Assembly: GCF_014905175.1 (NCBI RefSeq)
Contig: NC_057788.1
Span: 5,332,001 to 5,396,000, forward strand
Length of the DNA stretch: 64,000 nt
Direction: 5' to 3'
From: Aphidius gifuensis
Lineage: Eukaryota > Arthropoda > Insecta > Hymenoptera > Braconidae
Shown piece after piece: positions 48,901 to 62,400 of the stretch. Each line of letters starts with the position of its first letter. Position 1 is the stretch's first letter. A program made the position numbers and the translations under genes. Below the pieces are notes generated by a model. That model was not told the origin of the DNA and made no database searches. It saw only the letters and a program-made list of their open reading frames with translations.

Positions 48901-49882
48901 TTAAATATCAACAAAAAAATAGCTATATTATATTTATATTTCAAAAATATAAATCAAAATTATCAATCAGTATTTGAAAAAACAAAAAAAGCATTTTGAC
49001 ACAACTTTTAATTTCATCAGAATAACCGAAAGATATGATATTGACAACCTTTCAATATATTTATATAACGATCATATATACCTCTTAATATATTTGAGGA
49101 ATCAAAAAAAAAAAAAAATTATTGACGTTCATTAAATAATTCCAATAGCTGTATGCTCAATAATTTTTTTTTCTTTCATTTTTTTTTTACCCTTTAATTA
49201 GGCTTTTCAACTACAAAGTAAAGCTCAGATTTTTACTTAAAATATTTTTTAATTAAAAACAATTAACCACAATAATTCGTGAACTTTACCCGAGTTTTTT
49301 TTTTTAATTATTATCAATATTTATCCAACATTAATAATTATTATAATATCAATATTAACATACTGCGCAATTTTCAACATATTGCCATTTAATAATACAG
49401 TTATTCGATTTCTTTTTTTCACCACAAATTAATTACTCGATAAATTTTATTTAAATTCTTTTTGATAACATTTTTTTTTTTTTTTTATTATTTAAATTTA
49501 TTATCGTGTAAAACTTATAAATATTATCATCACAACAATCACTCAACAATATTAATATTTAATTTTTAAACTTTCACACAATGATTTTAAATCAGTCATT
49601 TGAGCAATCTACATAAATTAAAAATAATAAAATAATAAATATTATTCTCACTGATAAATAAATTAAAATTATTGAGTATTTTATTATTTAGCATTTTTAA
49701 AAACTCATTTATCTATCTATTTTACTCAATTTTTTTTTCAATTAATGTATAGATTTTTCCTTTTTTTTTTTATATTTTTCATTTTTTATTTAATAAAATG
49801 ATAATCTAATTTTAATGAATTTGTGTGTGTAAGCAAAAATTGTTTTATCAGTGATGATTAGCGATAAAATTTTATTGAGGCA
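45919..49882. other. AT-rich intergenic region 3' of the DPP-like gene
   Basis: About 4 kb without a recognisable gene. It holds long T-runs, a purine-rich AGAGAAAGAGAGAGAAAAAG tract near 47417-47445 and copy 2 of the short repeat. Part of it must be the 3' untranslated region of the DPP-like gene ending at 49883. Confidence 0.5.
47628..47682 (+). repeat. Short dispersed repeat, copy 2
   Basis: Second copy of the 55-bp repeat at 45864-45918, with TTTTTTCAACAAATAACTA and AAAAACAATAAACAATAGTT. Here there is no associated ORF. Confidence 0.55.
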
Positions 49883-52800
49883 CTATGAGACATCCAAAGA
49901 GAGGCACTCAGTAAAGAAGTCCTCCATGGAACGATAAGTGTGCTCAATCACACCAGACAAAGCATGATCTTCGTCAGCATAGCTCTGAAATAAAAAATAA
50001 TATTATTGTAATATAATATTAAAAAATAACAAAACAACAAACAAGAAAAATAATGAAAAAATTAAATTATTAATCTCATAAATCTCGCTAGTAGTAAAAT
50101 CCTTTGTCCCAACAAAAGTATGAAATAGATAAATCCAAAAAAAAAAAAAAAATCTTTTTATAAAACTTTAAATTCAATTAAAAAAGTTATTACATTTATT
50201 CCAGTGTAAAGATAACTTGAGCTATATTAATCCGGCTTTCATGATATGATAACAATTTATTTTTTAAAATTTATTTTTATGTAATTATTAATGTTTTGTT
50301 TAATTTAATATTTTAAAACTTACTTGATATCTAAAGATAACACCAGCATCAGACAGAGCTTTTGCAAAGGCAATGCCATGTGTATAAGGCGCTGTTAGGT
50401 CAGCTAAACCATGAATAAGAAATAAACTATGACTTGGTACTAATCTTGCACGTTGTGTTAAATCTGCTTCAACATATCCCTTGTAATTTTCAACTGGTGC
50501 ACCTAAAACTCTTTCCGTAAATGCTGAATCTGTAATTACATTAAAATCTTTAAATAAATTTTTTATATTTATACAAAAAAATACTTTAATCTCATGAATC
50601 CAATTATTTCCAATTTTTAAATATTAGTTTTTGTAATTTTTTTTAAAAAAAAAAACCTTATAAATTTGTTGAACATTCAATAAATTAATTGAATTAATAG
50701 ATTTTATTTTGTTTTTAATTGGATTCAAATTTAAATAACATGTCTTACTGTAGTATAACCAATCGGCAATTGGATTAACAGCAATACCACATTTGAATAC
50801 ATTTTGTTGACTTCCCAATACCATGGAAGTAACATATCCACCGTATCCCCATCCCCAAACAGCAACTCTTGAATTATCTAAATATTTAAATGATTCTGAT
50901 TCAAGTAAATATTTTAATACAGTCAATTGATCTTGTACTTCAACACCACCAATACGATGATATAATGCACGTTTACCCTGACCACGTGCACCACGTACAT
51001 CAAGTCTAATATAAATAACATCATTGTGACTTGACATATATGTACCCCAATCAATACTAAATTTATCAGTAACAGCAGCACTTCCTGGACGACCATTAAC
51101 TTCAACAAGTACTGGAAATGCTGCATCACGTAATTCTTCACGCCATGATGGTGGTAATTGTAATTGTACTTGTGCACGCCAGCCTTGTGGTAATGGTACC
51201 TTAATTTTATAAATAAAATAAAATTAATTTTTCATTTGAGTATGTATTATTATTTTTTTTAAATTAAAATTTACCTCAAAACTTTTTCTCGTTGGTAAAG
51301 CAAGCTGTGATAATCTACCACCCTGTTGAATTCTAGCATCATATAGTACTCGTACCATTTTATGTGTTATAACTGAGTGTACACCTGCCAAAGGCAATCC
51401 AGGACCTTCACAATGAAGAATATAATAACCCTGTCTACTGTCACTTGATGAGCTTACTGATGCACCAAAATGCGTACAATTTGTATAATAAAATCTGCCA
51501 TGAAAAAAAAAATATATATCCACATATTATCTTTTAGAAAAAAAATTAAAAGATATATAGTAAAAAAAATAATGAAAGTATCATACCGACTGCTCCAAAG
51601 TACATCACCAAGATCACAAGTTATACAAAGTGGCTCAAGACGACGTGGATCATCCGTTGTTGGATCTCTCACAACATATAAATGCTTTTGTCCTGGTTTA
51701 CGTTCTCTACTTCCTAGATAATAAACTAAACTTGCTCTTGTGTCCCATGCCAAAATTTCACTGACCTAAATATTGAAAAATTTTCGAGTTGAATAGTTTT
51801 GCATAATCATGATGATGATGATGATGATAATGATAGATGTATTTAACATACCTCATATCTTCCATGAGAAAGTACAGCAATTCTTTGTTGAGTTAATTCA
51901 ACATGTTTAATATGAGTAAAGTGTTCTTGTCCACCTTCTTGTACAGCAGCCAATAGCAAAAAGCTATCACCATTTGGTGAAAAGACAGGATGTGGTTGGG
52001 CATCAAGCCATTGTCCTTCTGGTGCACGTTCTGTATGAGTTTCCTCACATTCCCATTTTGGTGAACGACATGCTGATACAACTGACAAATTTTGTGATCT
52101 TGTCATCCAAACAACCCCAATCTGATTTGAATCTTTCCCAACCCATCCTGCTGAGATCAGATAATATTCCCTAAAATAAAAAAAAAAAATAACAAATAGA
52201 TGATAAAATAAAAGAGAAATAAATATATAAATAAAATCATAAGTTTGAAAATAAAATAAAAAAAACAATCTCAGTTATTTTCTTTGGAAAAGAAAATAAA
52301 TATTTCATGATATACTTATACAGTTTTTTTTTTTTTGTTTTTTATGTTATTTTTCTCTTTTTTTTTTTGCTTTTTATTGACTTACTGGTCATCGAATATT
52401 GGTGGTGGCTTAAGTTGTTTACGTGGATAATCAATTTCAATTGAATCGTTAGTTGTATCACTTGTGTTTGTGAGGTCAACAAGCCAAAGACTAACCTCAG
52501 GATTTGACGAACCAGGTGTTGGATAATGTATAGATTTTGAGGGTGGAAAGGATATTTTTCGTGGTTCACCAGTGGGACTTGAGCTGCCACTATTCTGGCC
52601 TGTTTGTGATCCAAACCACGGAAATTCTAATCTTGTCACCTGCAACATAAACAAAAACAAAAATAAATGAATAATATTTAAATTAATTCTAATTTAAATT
52701 TTATTATTGATGCTAAAAATAAACATTAACCTTGGTGTCATTAAAACTTGCATAAAGAAGATATTTTCCATCTGGACTTGGCCAAAGTACTTCCGGTTTT

Positions 52801-54516
52801 GGTAAGACTTCTTCTTGATAAAGCCAATCTGGTACACCATTATAAATAACTCCAGGCACTCCAGTGTTAGTCAGTCTTTTGTCATCCGGTGCTGTTGGTG
52901 ACAATCTTAATAATATGTTGTTATCAGAAATCATAACTAATGATGTTGTATTGCCCATCCAAGTCGCATACTGTAAACGAGTTGGTTGAACTGGTGATGA
53001 TGAATGAAGACGAAGTGGAGTATGATGACTTAACAAAATTAAAATACATGTCATAAAAAATCATCAACTATTTTTTTTTTTTTTAATAAATTTACAAGTA
53101 TATTTAGTAAACTCACTCATTAGTAACATCATAGACCGTGTAAAGAGCAGTAAAAGTATGACGAAATACCTGGAAAAAAAAATTTTTTTTTTTTAAATAA
53201 ATAAATAACTAAATAAAAATGTTAATAGAAATATTTTTTGAAAGTTAAAAGTATCAAGCAAAGTCGAATACTCGTTGCAATTGATATAGATTTTTTTTTT
53301 TTTATCGTTTTTTTTACAATTGGAAATATAAGCGCTTGCGCGAATTGTTGCAATCGAAAGGGTTTATTTACAAACAGCTTGGATATTTTTTCAATTTATT
53401 TTAATTTTTGTTTTTACATTAAATATATTATTTTTTTTTTTTGCTACAAGAAAATTTATACTCACTGGTTTAACATCATGCTTAAAAAGTACATAACGAA
53501 GATTGATACTACACTCAAAGCCTTGAACATTTAATTGTCTCTGAAATAAATTATTATTATCTATGTATTTTATATTTTTCCTGTGAATTTTATTTGAAAA
53601 AAAAAAAATAAATAAATAAAAATAAACTTACAAGTGTATGATTGGATACTAGAAGTGAAACCGAGTTATTCGATGCATCAAGAAGAGCTAATGAACCGTC
53701 GTCAGCTTGGTAAATAAATTTGTCATGAGATATCCAAGCTGGTGGTAGTCGAGGAGGTGAAAGTTCATTTCGAAGGCACTCCTCAAGTGTAAGACGTCTA
53801 CCATTCCAATATAAAAGCTCATCGACATACCTAAACATTCCATTCATATTTTATTATATTTATTAATATTGATAAAATGAAAAAAACAAAAAGAAAAAAT
53901 TCTCTAAAGTAATTTAAAGATAAACTCAAAAGCTTTTCAAAAAATAAAAATGTTTTTTTCTTTTTCTGTTATATAACAAATGAATAATAAACTTAAAAAC
54001 TTTTTCATGTCCAAGTATGTATATTATTTTTAAAAATGTTTCATTGTTGTTGAAAAAGAGTTGTGCAATTACATAAGCATTAAGTCAAATTAACGAGGTT
54101 TGTTTTAATGACAATACCACTCACCCAAGTAGGTAAATTGCTGTTACAATTCCAGCAATGACTAATCCAATTACTAGAAGTGAAAATATTATACTCTTCC
54201 AGTTGTGACCACCGTCGCCATATAGATCCTTTAAGTAGTAAAAAATATCATTGGTCAGACAAATTTAAGGCAAGCTTCAATTTAGTAATTTTTGTTATTA
54301 TAATAATTTTAATTTTTTTTATATACTTTTTTATTTAAAATAAACATTTTCATTGAAATTTTATTATTTATTATTTATATTAAATTGTAGATTATTTTTT
54401 TTTTTTTGCTAACTTACATCTTTGGCTGATGATTTTGATTTTAAATCACAGACCTGGACGGTCTCATCGGGTGGAAGCCGCCAGGAATTTCTCTCAATAT
54501 TAACACCGGCGTTCAT
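49883..54516 (-). CDS. Inactive dipeptidyl peptidase, DPP6/DPP10-like type II membrane protein, complete
   Basis: Thirteen exons on the minus strand (54516-54418, 54228-54125, 53830-53632, 53540-53466, 53169-53117, 53028-52731, 52639-52386, 52170-51852, 51765-51587, 51494-51275, 51199-50749, 50529-50324, 49984-49883) give 852 residues. A short cytoplasmic tail is followed by one membrane span (about 45-68), a beta-propeller and a C-terminal alpha/beta-hydrolase domain: the S9B prolyl-oligopeptidase family. The nucleophile motif GWSYGG of active DPP4 is GWGYGG here (Gly718 for Ser), while the acid Asp794 (HGLADLTAP) and His826 (ADEDHAL) remain, as does the YQEE glutamate pair (249/250) that binds substrate N-termini in DPP4. 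DPP6/DPP10 have the same kind of loss and act as Kv4 potassium-channel auxiliary subunits; a similar role is inferred. The ATG at 54516 opens a polar tail, but other first exons are possible. Confidence 0.93.
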
Positions 54517-57500
54517 AGCGGATTACACCTTCGACTATTATACACTTTGACTGCATCAACTTAAAAAACAATTTTCTATCTGCAATCTTAAGTCCTCGAT
54601 TGATAGCCTCCAGGTTATATATTTCAACAACCACTCGTCACTTTTATCTTCAGATTTTTTTTATATTTTTTTTATTTCTTTTTACTTATTTCGTTCTATC
54701 GTTTTTTCTTTATTTTCACAACTGTTCTATTTTTTCTTTCCCTTAATTTTTTTTATTTATTTTAGTTTCTTCTACTTATATTTTCCCCTACACCTATAAA
54801 TCAAGAAGCAGAAAAAAAAAAATATATAAAACCAATAATAAGAATAGTAATGAAAATTCAAAAGAAAGACGAATGATGACATCAAAAGAAGGGACATTGC
54901 AGCAATAAGAAAGATAAAAGGCACAGAGATTTGATGGGGTGAAGATGTGGGTGGAAAAAGGGTGGTTTAGAGAGGATTGAGAATAAAACAATGAGAATAA
55001 ATACTCAAGCGTCATTGTGAATGGGGACATGGCCAGTTCTAGATGGGGTAACACAAAGAAATAAATATCCAGGGAATTGAGATGGAAAACAAAAAAAAAA
55101 AAAAATTTATTTGGAAAATTTTAAATAAAAAATAACATGGAACTTGTGACAACTGTGTTCCAGAATATGCAGCCTTTTTTTTCTTTTTATTTTTACGGAA
55201 TATTTTCATCAATATCATCTACTATTAAAAACTTTTACATTTTATATATAATTTTTTTTTTATTTGCTTGAAAACTTTTTAACTCTCAAAGTAAAATAAA
55301 ATTATCATTTATTTTTTACTCTTGAATTTTAATTTTTTTATTTTTCTTTTCTTAAGCAATTGTCTCTTTAAATTATTTGATGAATTTTTTTGATAATCTT
55401 GTGTACAATAATGCTTATTGATAAAAATAAAAAAATTTGTTTTTCAAATAATAGACGTTAATAATAAAAGTACAAATAATTTTTTATTTTAGATAACTTA
55501 AATTTTTAAAATAATAATAATTTTATAAAGTTAAAATAGTTTATTTGAGACTTTTGATTCACCGTGTGCCACAAAACTGTCTAATATCTAAATTTAGAAT
55601 AACGAAACTAGCAAGACAAAATTGAATGTGTCCCCTTACTTATATACTTGAACTGAGAGCTTCCACTTTTCATTCTGCATGCATATACGAAAATTCAACT
55701 TGGAGATTTTATATAAATATATATAACAGTCTCTCACATTGAACAATAATAATATACATCTATATATAATATATATAAACAGAAATGCATATAAACAGAC
55801 ACACTGAGATAAATCTCGTAAATCACTGGATGCCATGAACCACAACAGGTGCGAGCAATGTTACACAGTAAATCCTATTTGCAATTTATAACAGTATAAT
55901 AATAACATGCAACATTTGTCATTAACAGTCGACTCAATGTGTAAACCCATTAACCAGTTATAATTAAAAATCAAACAAAAAAATATAAACTGCAATTAAC
56001 ACTGCATCAACTATTCAAATAATTTTTTTTTAATTTTATAATCTCGTTATAAATAAAAAATTCAATATATATTTTTTTAATGCCCTTATTAAAAAACAAA
56101 TTACTCATTTTTTTTTTTATGAATAAATAAAATTTTTTACGTTGTACAATTTGAAAAAATTTATAACAACGATAATCGTAAGAATCTTTTATTATTTTCT
56201 TGTAATAAAAATGTTGAAAAAAAAAAAGAATATATATATAGATGAAAGTGAAAAAAATAATAATGGATTTAACCGAGCCGATAAATACCGACATCTCAAC
56301 CCAATCCGATGAAAAGCTGCGGGTCTTTATCTCTACTTTAATGACTTGGCCTATATCATAAAACGCGACGGCGGCCAAGTATATATAGCGAAAGAAAAAA
56401 AAAACAAAAAAATCATTTTAAAAGTATAATGAAAAGTGGCTAAAAAAAAAAAAAGTATAGATAGAAAAAAAAAATTATATAGAATTTGAATTTATAAAAT
56501 GTAAAACAGTCCCTATTTAAGTGAATTCAGTGGACTTGTTTAAATTTTAAAATATGAAAATTATAACAATGCACCCGGTGAATTTCACATCAGTTAACGA
56601 GGTGATAACAGGCTTCAAGTTCGTTATCATTTTGACGCTGGGGAATAAGGAGGACAAGAGGAGAATGAAGGGCAAAGAGTGTGGAGCAGTTGGTCATGAA
56701 GGATCGTGTTGAAATGAGAGTCCAAAGTTATACTTTATCTATATATATAAATGAATTCAAAATTATATAAATAATATTTTAAATGTAAATGCGCTTGAAT
56801 AGAATCAAAGAAAGCACATGTAACTTTTATACTTGTCATTGATGTTGAAATAACATCTAGATATATATTCGACAAGTAATTTTATCTACTGCAACGATTT
56901 AACTGTATTGAAAAAAAATATATATATAAAATATACTGCAGTATACACAATTGTATTTACTCAATTTATATTCTATTCTATTTTTTATTTTTATTTTTAT
57001 ATTATCTATTTTTTTTTTTTTATGTGGCTCGTTACTTTCTTTTGAATTTTATTATTTTTCATGACACATAAACATGAAATTATATATATATCAAATAAAA
57101 TAACTTGACCGTAATTCTTAGATAAAAAAATTTTTTTAGAAATAAAATAAGAAAAATAACAATTGTTGAATGTGTCTGAGGAATATAATTATTTATTAAA
57201 AAATTAAGTAAATTTGCCAGTTCAAGTTTAATGTAATAAATTAGATTTTTTTAAAATTATAATTTACGATGGTTTATTTGTTAAGAAAAAAAATAATGAT
57301 TAAAAGTTTTTGTAGATTTTTTTTTTATTTTTAAAGAAATGTAGTAAGGGATGTATAACGGATAATACAAGACTTAACATATAATTTTTATATAATGCTA
57401 CTTTTAAAAAAAATTCAAATTATTCTCTTGAGACTTTAGCGAATAATTTTAAATATTTTTCCATAATCTATAGATAATCTTAAATACTTAAAAGGATCAA

Positions 57501-58100
57501 AAAAAAAAATTACTAAACAACAAGTCAAGCCTGGTTTTTATATATTTTTTATTTTTTATAATGATGAATGTGAAAAATTAGGTTCATGTGATTTATGTAG
57601 ATATGATTTTCATCATTTTAATATGCCTATAACGAATACCGGTCTATCAAAGCGAGTGCTTTCATTTCGAAAAGCCTGACTCTAATAAATATAAAAAATA
57701 AAAAAATATAAAAGTTGAAAAAAAAATTCAATCCTTTAGCTTAAAACCCTTCTAGCCAAAAAAAAAAATAAAATAAATAAAATAAAAATAATAACATAAT
57801 ATAAAAAGGAGTAAAGGAAAAAAAAAAAATGCGCGCGCGCGCTTCTATTTGCAACGAATTGGAATGTACATATACCGCAGATATGATGATATCCTTTACA
57901 TACGTACATACATAAAAATAAATAAAAATAAAATGTATAATACGACTGAAATAAGAGCAAACATAAAAGTTCTTTGGTGAGGAAAAAAATAAAGAAAAAA
58001 AGAGGAAAAAAAGAGAGCTTTAAAAAATAAAATAAAAAGACAATATCAATGGATTGGTATTGAGTTTAGTTGACTAGATATATAGGTGAAGTGGGAGATA
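54517..58100. other. 5' region of the DPP-like gene
   Basis: No coding exon is certain. 54560-54640 is a probable leader adjacent to the first coding exon. 54840-55050 is strongly purine-rich on plus. At 56270-56390 an island contains, on minus, CTATATATACTTGGCCGCC, a TATA-like box followed by GC-rich DNA; an alternative promoter or first exon could start here. 56560-56730 is another purine-rich, less AT-rich patch. A (GC)n run lies at 57830-57842. Confidence 0.45.
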
Positions 58101-58121
58101 GAAAAAAAATAAGATTCTTAC

Positions 58122-58225
58122 TTTTTCAGCAAAAACGACGATTTAACATTAGTCTCTGATGAATACTCAAAAGAAACGCAGTGATCCTGGGGGAATTGAG
58201 GCAAGCTCGCCCGGGCGGCATGACT
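58122..58225 (-). promoter_or_regulatory. Candidate leader exon of the DPP-like gene
   Basis: On the minus strand this GC-richer island carries a short ORF starting MPPGRACLNSPRITAF, closing with TGA, and is followed at once by a good donor (GCTGAAAAA then GTAAGAATC, donor at 58121). That is the look of a 5' leader exon. It lies 3.6 kb upstream of the first coding exon on the same strand. A second donor/acceptor-bounded stretch of 34 nt lies upstream at 58421-58454 (TTTTTTGCAG before it, GTGAGTTGTC after). Neither is proven. Confidence 0.35.
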
Positions 58226-58899
58226 TCCTTCTTTTTTTCACTCTATCACTCTCCTTCTCCACTTTTTATTACTAATTTTATTATTAATATTAATTTTTTA
58301 TAATTATTGTCTTTTCATTTTATGATAATTGATAATCAACTATTTTTTAACACTTTTTATATTTATATAATATTTCAATCTTTTTAACTTCCGTTTTTTA
58401 CCTTCACCTTGACAACTCACCACGCATCAACACGCTTCTGTCAATTATCCATCACTGCAAAAAATAAATATTTAAAAAAATATCAAAGTGTTAAAATGTC
58501 ACTGAGGCAATGTCAAAATACGTCACATTAATTTCACCTCAATAACACCTCAACATCAAGTTTACCGAAAACTCAAAATCCAAACAAAACATATAAAAAA
58601 AAAAAAAAAATTGATAAATATCTAAATCTGACTAATAATCTATGAATCAAAAAATATATATTTTATAATTTATAAATAATATAAAATTAAATTTATTATT
58701 TAAATTAAAAAAATACTAATATTTTTCGTTTATTTATATTTTTTTTTTCTGCTTCAAGCTTCAAATATATATTTTTTTTTAAAACAAAAAAAAAAAAAAT
58801 ATATAATTTAATTATACATACATAAATAGAAAATATATTTAATAATTATAATAATTATTTAATTATTTAGTATATTTTAATTAAGATAATATGCAATTA

Positions 58900-59090
58900 A
58901 AGAAGAGAGAAAATACGAATCCCATAATAGCGGGATTCAAATACACGAACACTATGGCCCGGCCACTGCGCCGACACTGAGGGTACGCCGCAGCCTCGGC
59001 CTCCTGGTGCTGCTGTGCTTTCTACTTTCTTCCCCGTTAACCCCTCATCCTCTTTCGTATTCTCGTGACGAGCCAAAAATTTTATCTCAC
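58900..59090 (-). promoter_or_regulatory. GC-rich island, candidate main promoter of the DPP-like gene
   Basis: The most GC-rich stretch of the right half (58950-59030: CGGCCACTGCGCCGACACTG, GCCGCAGCCTCGGCCTCCTG). On minus it includes CCCTCAGTG, which fits the arthropod initiator TCAGT. A 7-bp stem lies at 58917-58938 (GAATCCC...GGGATTC). Promoter and start site for minus-strand transcription is an inference from composition and position only. Confidence 0.35.
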
Positions 59091-59099
59091 TTGCCCAAC

Positions 59100-59450
59100 C
59101 ACACAAACCACATGTCATCTCTCCTTCTCTTACTCATTATCAAACCTCCTATCCATTTCTACCCTCTTTTATCATTTCTCTCTCTGTCTCTCCCTCTCTT
59201 ACTCTTTCTATTCCTCTCGCAACTTTTCAACCCAACCACCCAATTTCTCCTATCCTCTTTATTCAACACCACCAATAACTTTTCTATCTATTTCTATTTC
59301 TCTTGCACAAGTTACATATTATCGCTTCATCGTGTATATGTTAGCATAGCCACTCTCTCACTTTTCGTTTTTTTTTTTTTCTATTTTTTTTCATTCGTTT
59401 ACTTCAACCCCTCAACATAGCACCCTTCCCTCTGACCGTCAACTATATCT
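59100..59450. repeat. Pyrimidine-rich tract
   Basis: For about 340 bases the plus strand is almost all C and T with scattered A (for example CTCTCTGTCTCTCCCTCTCT at 59180-59199). The ORFs at 59007-59420 and 59065-59349 are by-products of this bias. It may be a GAGA-like (GA/CT) chromatin element upstream of the island at 58900-59090. Confidence 0.5.
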
Positions 59451-62400
59451 ACCCGTTTCAATGTACAACAAACTATCAAAGCCCAAGAAATATTGAAGAT
59501 ATTGTAAAGCCCCTCCTTATTTTATAACTTAACATTTTATACAATTGGTTTACTTTTTTTTTTTTTATTTATTTATTTTTTTTTATCTTGCTATATTCAT
59601 AGATACATTACTTTCAAGTTTTAAATCACTGAGTTATTAAAATTCTTTATTCATGACTTGGAAAATTATAGGGTAATTTTAAGGGTAGAAATTTTTTGAT
59701 TGTAACCTGCAGGCCATGGTTGGGGTGTAAATCACATTTGAGCTTTTTAATTTTTTTTTTTTTTTTTTTTCATCAAACACTTATTTTACTTTTAATTATA
59801 TTTTTGTTGATATAATGTTTTTTAATTTTAAATTATAACTAAATTTTTCTTTGTAATTGCAATCGTATTTTTTACCTTGAATTTTTTTTAGTGTAATTTA
59901 AATTGTTATATTTTTTACACCAGTTTATTATTCAATTTTTAATTGACTTTTTTTTATCTACATTTTTTATTATTTTTTTAAACGTGTTGGAATTTTTAAA
60001 AAAATATTATGCTGTATGTGACTTGGGATTTGTTTTTTGTCATTCTTTTTTTTCATGTTGGATTGAGATTGGATAGAGAAATCTCTGGAGAATCAGATGA
60101 AATATACTATGCTATGTATATATCAATGTTATCGGTTTTTTGTCGAGAGTCTCACAGAGTGGCGTTGAATATTATTGGTGTTGATAGTATATAAATGATT
60201 CATTATATGCATACAAAAACATTAATATCATCACTGATATTATCAGCTTTTAAGAATTTTTTATTTTTAACACTCGATAGTAATCATGTTAATTAACGAA
60301 CGATAAATGATATTGAAGTGAACAAAAGAACCTTCGATATTCATAGTCAAATGAGGTGATGCATTAATTGATGCTCAATCAAGGAGAAGTTCTGAATATC
60401 TGATAGCTGTCAAATTTTATAAATGTTCATAATTATTAATTGGACACCTGTGTCGTTGATGATAAATGTTTTTATTTTTATATTTAAATATTTACATTTT
60501 GTAAAATATGATTGTATGAATTCTTGTTATTAATTAAGTCAAGGCATGCAATATTTTTAAATATTATGAAATCCAATTTATCTATCTAGACATAATCTCT
60601 GTATTTAAAATTAAAAATAAACAATTTTATATACAAAAAGTTCATGGTCATGAATTATGCTAAGTTGGCCTTATAACTTGAACGAATGATTTTAATCACT
60701 TGCAAAAAAAAAAAAAGAAGTAAATAAATGAAATTGTTAAAAATAACATTTAACAACAATCAACTTGGCATATCTAAAATTTATTTTACCATTCAAGCAA
60801 TTTAGAATTTTCAATTCCAGGTAAAATTATATTTACCTTGATTTTTTATTTGTAAAAAATTTTTTGAGGTCAAGGTAAATTTATTTCAGCAAATTTACAA
60901 CTAAAACCTAATTAAAATTTATCGTCTACATTAATTTTCGTTAACTTCAAAGTTTAGAAAAAAAAAAAAAACAAAAATTACAACTTAAAATTTAATAAAA
61001 CAAGTCAATTAAAAATTAAAAAAAAAAAAAATTAAATTAATAATAAACTGAATAATGGATAATTTAATTTGAAAAATAACACATCATTATTTTCACTGTT
61101 TAAATAAAAATAATAGTAATATTGATTAAAGTTTTTGGCTGTGATTAGCATTGTAATAGAAACTGATTCACTGGAAAGTTGAATATTCAGTAGGATGAAG
61201 AATGCGGTTAAAATATCAGAGTCCAAGGGATAATAGTCAATTGCATGACGACAGAATAGTGTAGAGAAACAAACTTTAACTGCGGTAAAGTCACATGAAA
61301 AGCCCCAGTTTGTCGTATTGTTCTACATTCTGACCGCCTGATTGCACATAGTAGCAAAACTGAGGTAAAAATAACAAAACAAAATAAATAAAACGTCCTT
61401 TCACATTGAGTTTAATGAAAAAGAAAAATAAAAAAAAAAAACAAGATAAGAATTGTTTGTTGTATATTTGCAAATAAAAAAATCATCAAGATTTTTACTG
61501 TTGAAAACATTTTTCCAGCTTTTTACTTGTGCTTTGTCATGTTGATATTATTTGTTTATTGTGTTTTTTTTTTTTTAATTCTTTGAGCATTGCGTATGAG
61601 TCGTTGGTCGGTTAGTGATAAACAATACATAGTCACTTTATGTGATGATATAATTTCTGTACTTTAGTGGCAATAAATCCTTTGAAAATTGTTAATACGT
61701 TTATCAATTGTTTGGTCACTTTCATGTTTATGAGTTTACTTGTTATGTGTATACACTAATTTATTATTTATGATTTAACAGTATAAATTTTTATACCTCA
61801 AATCGTAAAAGGTTTTTTTAATTTTTAAATTTTTACTCTTAAATTTACGATTGTACCTTTTTTTTTAACACTTGATTTCAAAATTATAATTTTATTTTTG
61901 CTTAAAATTTAAGTATAATGTTGTTGATAATTAATTAATTCAATTTTTTTTTTTTTTGTTCATTTATATTTTTATTTTTATATAACAAAACATTTTTACG
62001 TTAGGTACTGTTACATACATGTGAAATGTAACTTGATTTTCATTCATCACAATTCATACATTATACAATTTTAATTATTTTTTTTTCCATTTAATTTTTT
62101 CAGTAATTAACTTAATTTTTTATAAAATTTAATTTTTATAGTGTTTGATTAACAAAGAAAAAAATACAGATATTAGTATTACATACATATTATTTTTTTT
62201 TAATATATAAAAATTTAACTTTCCAAAATTATAATTTGGAAGGAGAAAAAGAAACTCAACACATTTATTATGACTTCAATGAGACTAACAAATAAACAAA
62301 CAGCAAATGATAAAAAGAAAATAAATTATTCATCACTTTCGCACAAAAGTACAATTTCTCAGATGTGAAAATTTATATTCTCGAAAAATATCATTTAGTA

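Noticed and set aside
56007..56378. 123-residue minus ORF starting MAAVAFYDIGQ
   Set aside because: Only the first about 40 residues have complex composition; the rest is A/T low complexity. Better read as a leader or promoter island.
58930..59000. tRNA-like words (TTTGAATCCC on minus) in the GC island
   Set aside because: No acceptor, D or anticodon stems could be paired into a cloverleaf.
59007..59420. 137-residue Leu/Ser/Phe-rich ORF
   Set aside because: Produced by the CT-rich tract; composition explains it and no domain is visible.
60009..60194. 61-residue ORF on plus
   Set aside because: Isolated in AT-rich DNA with no homology or splice support.
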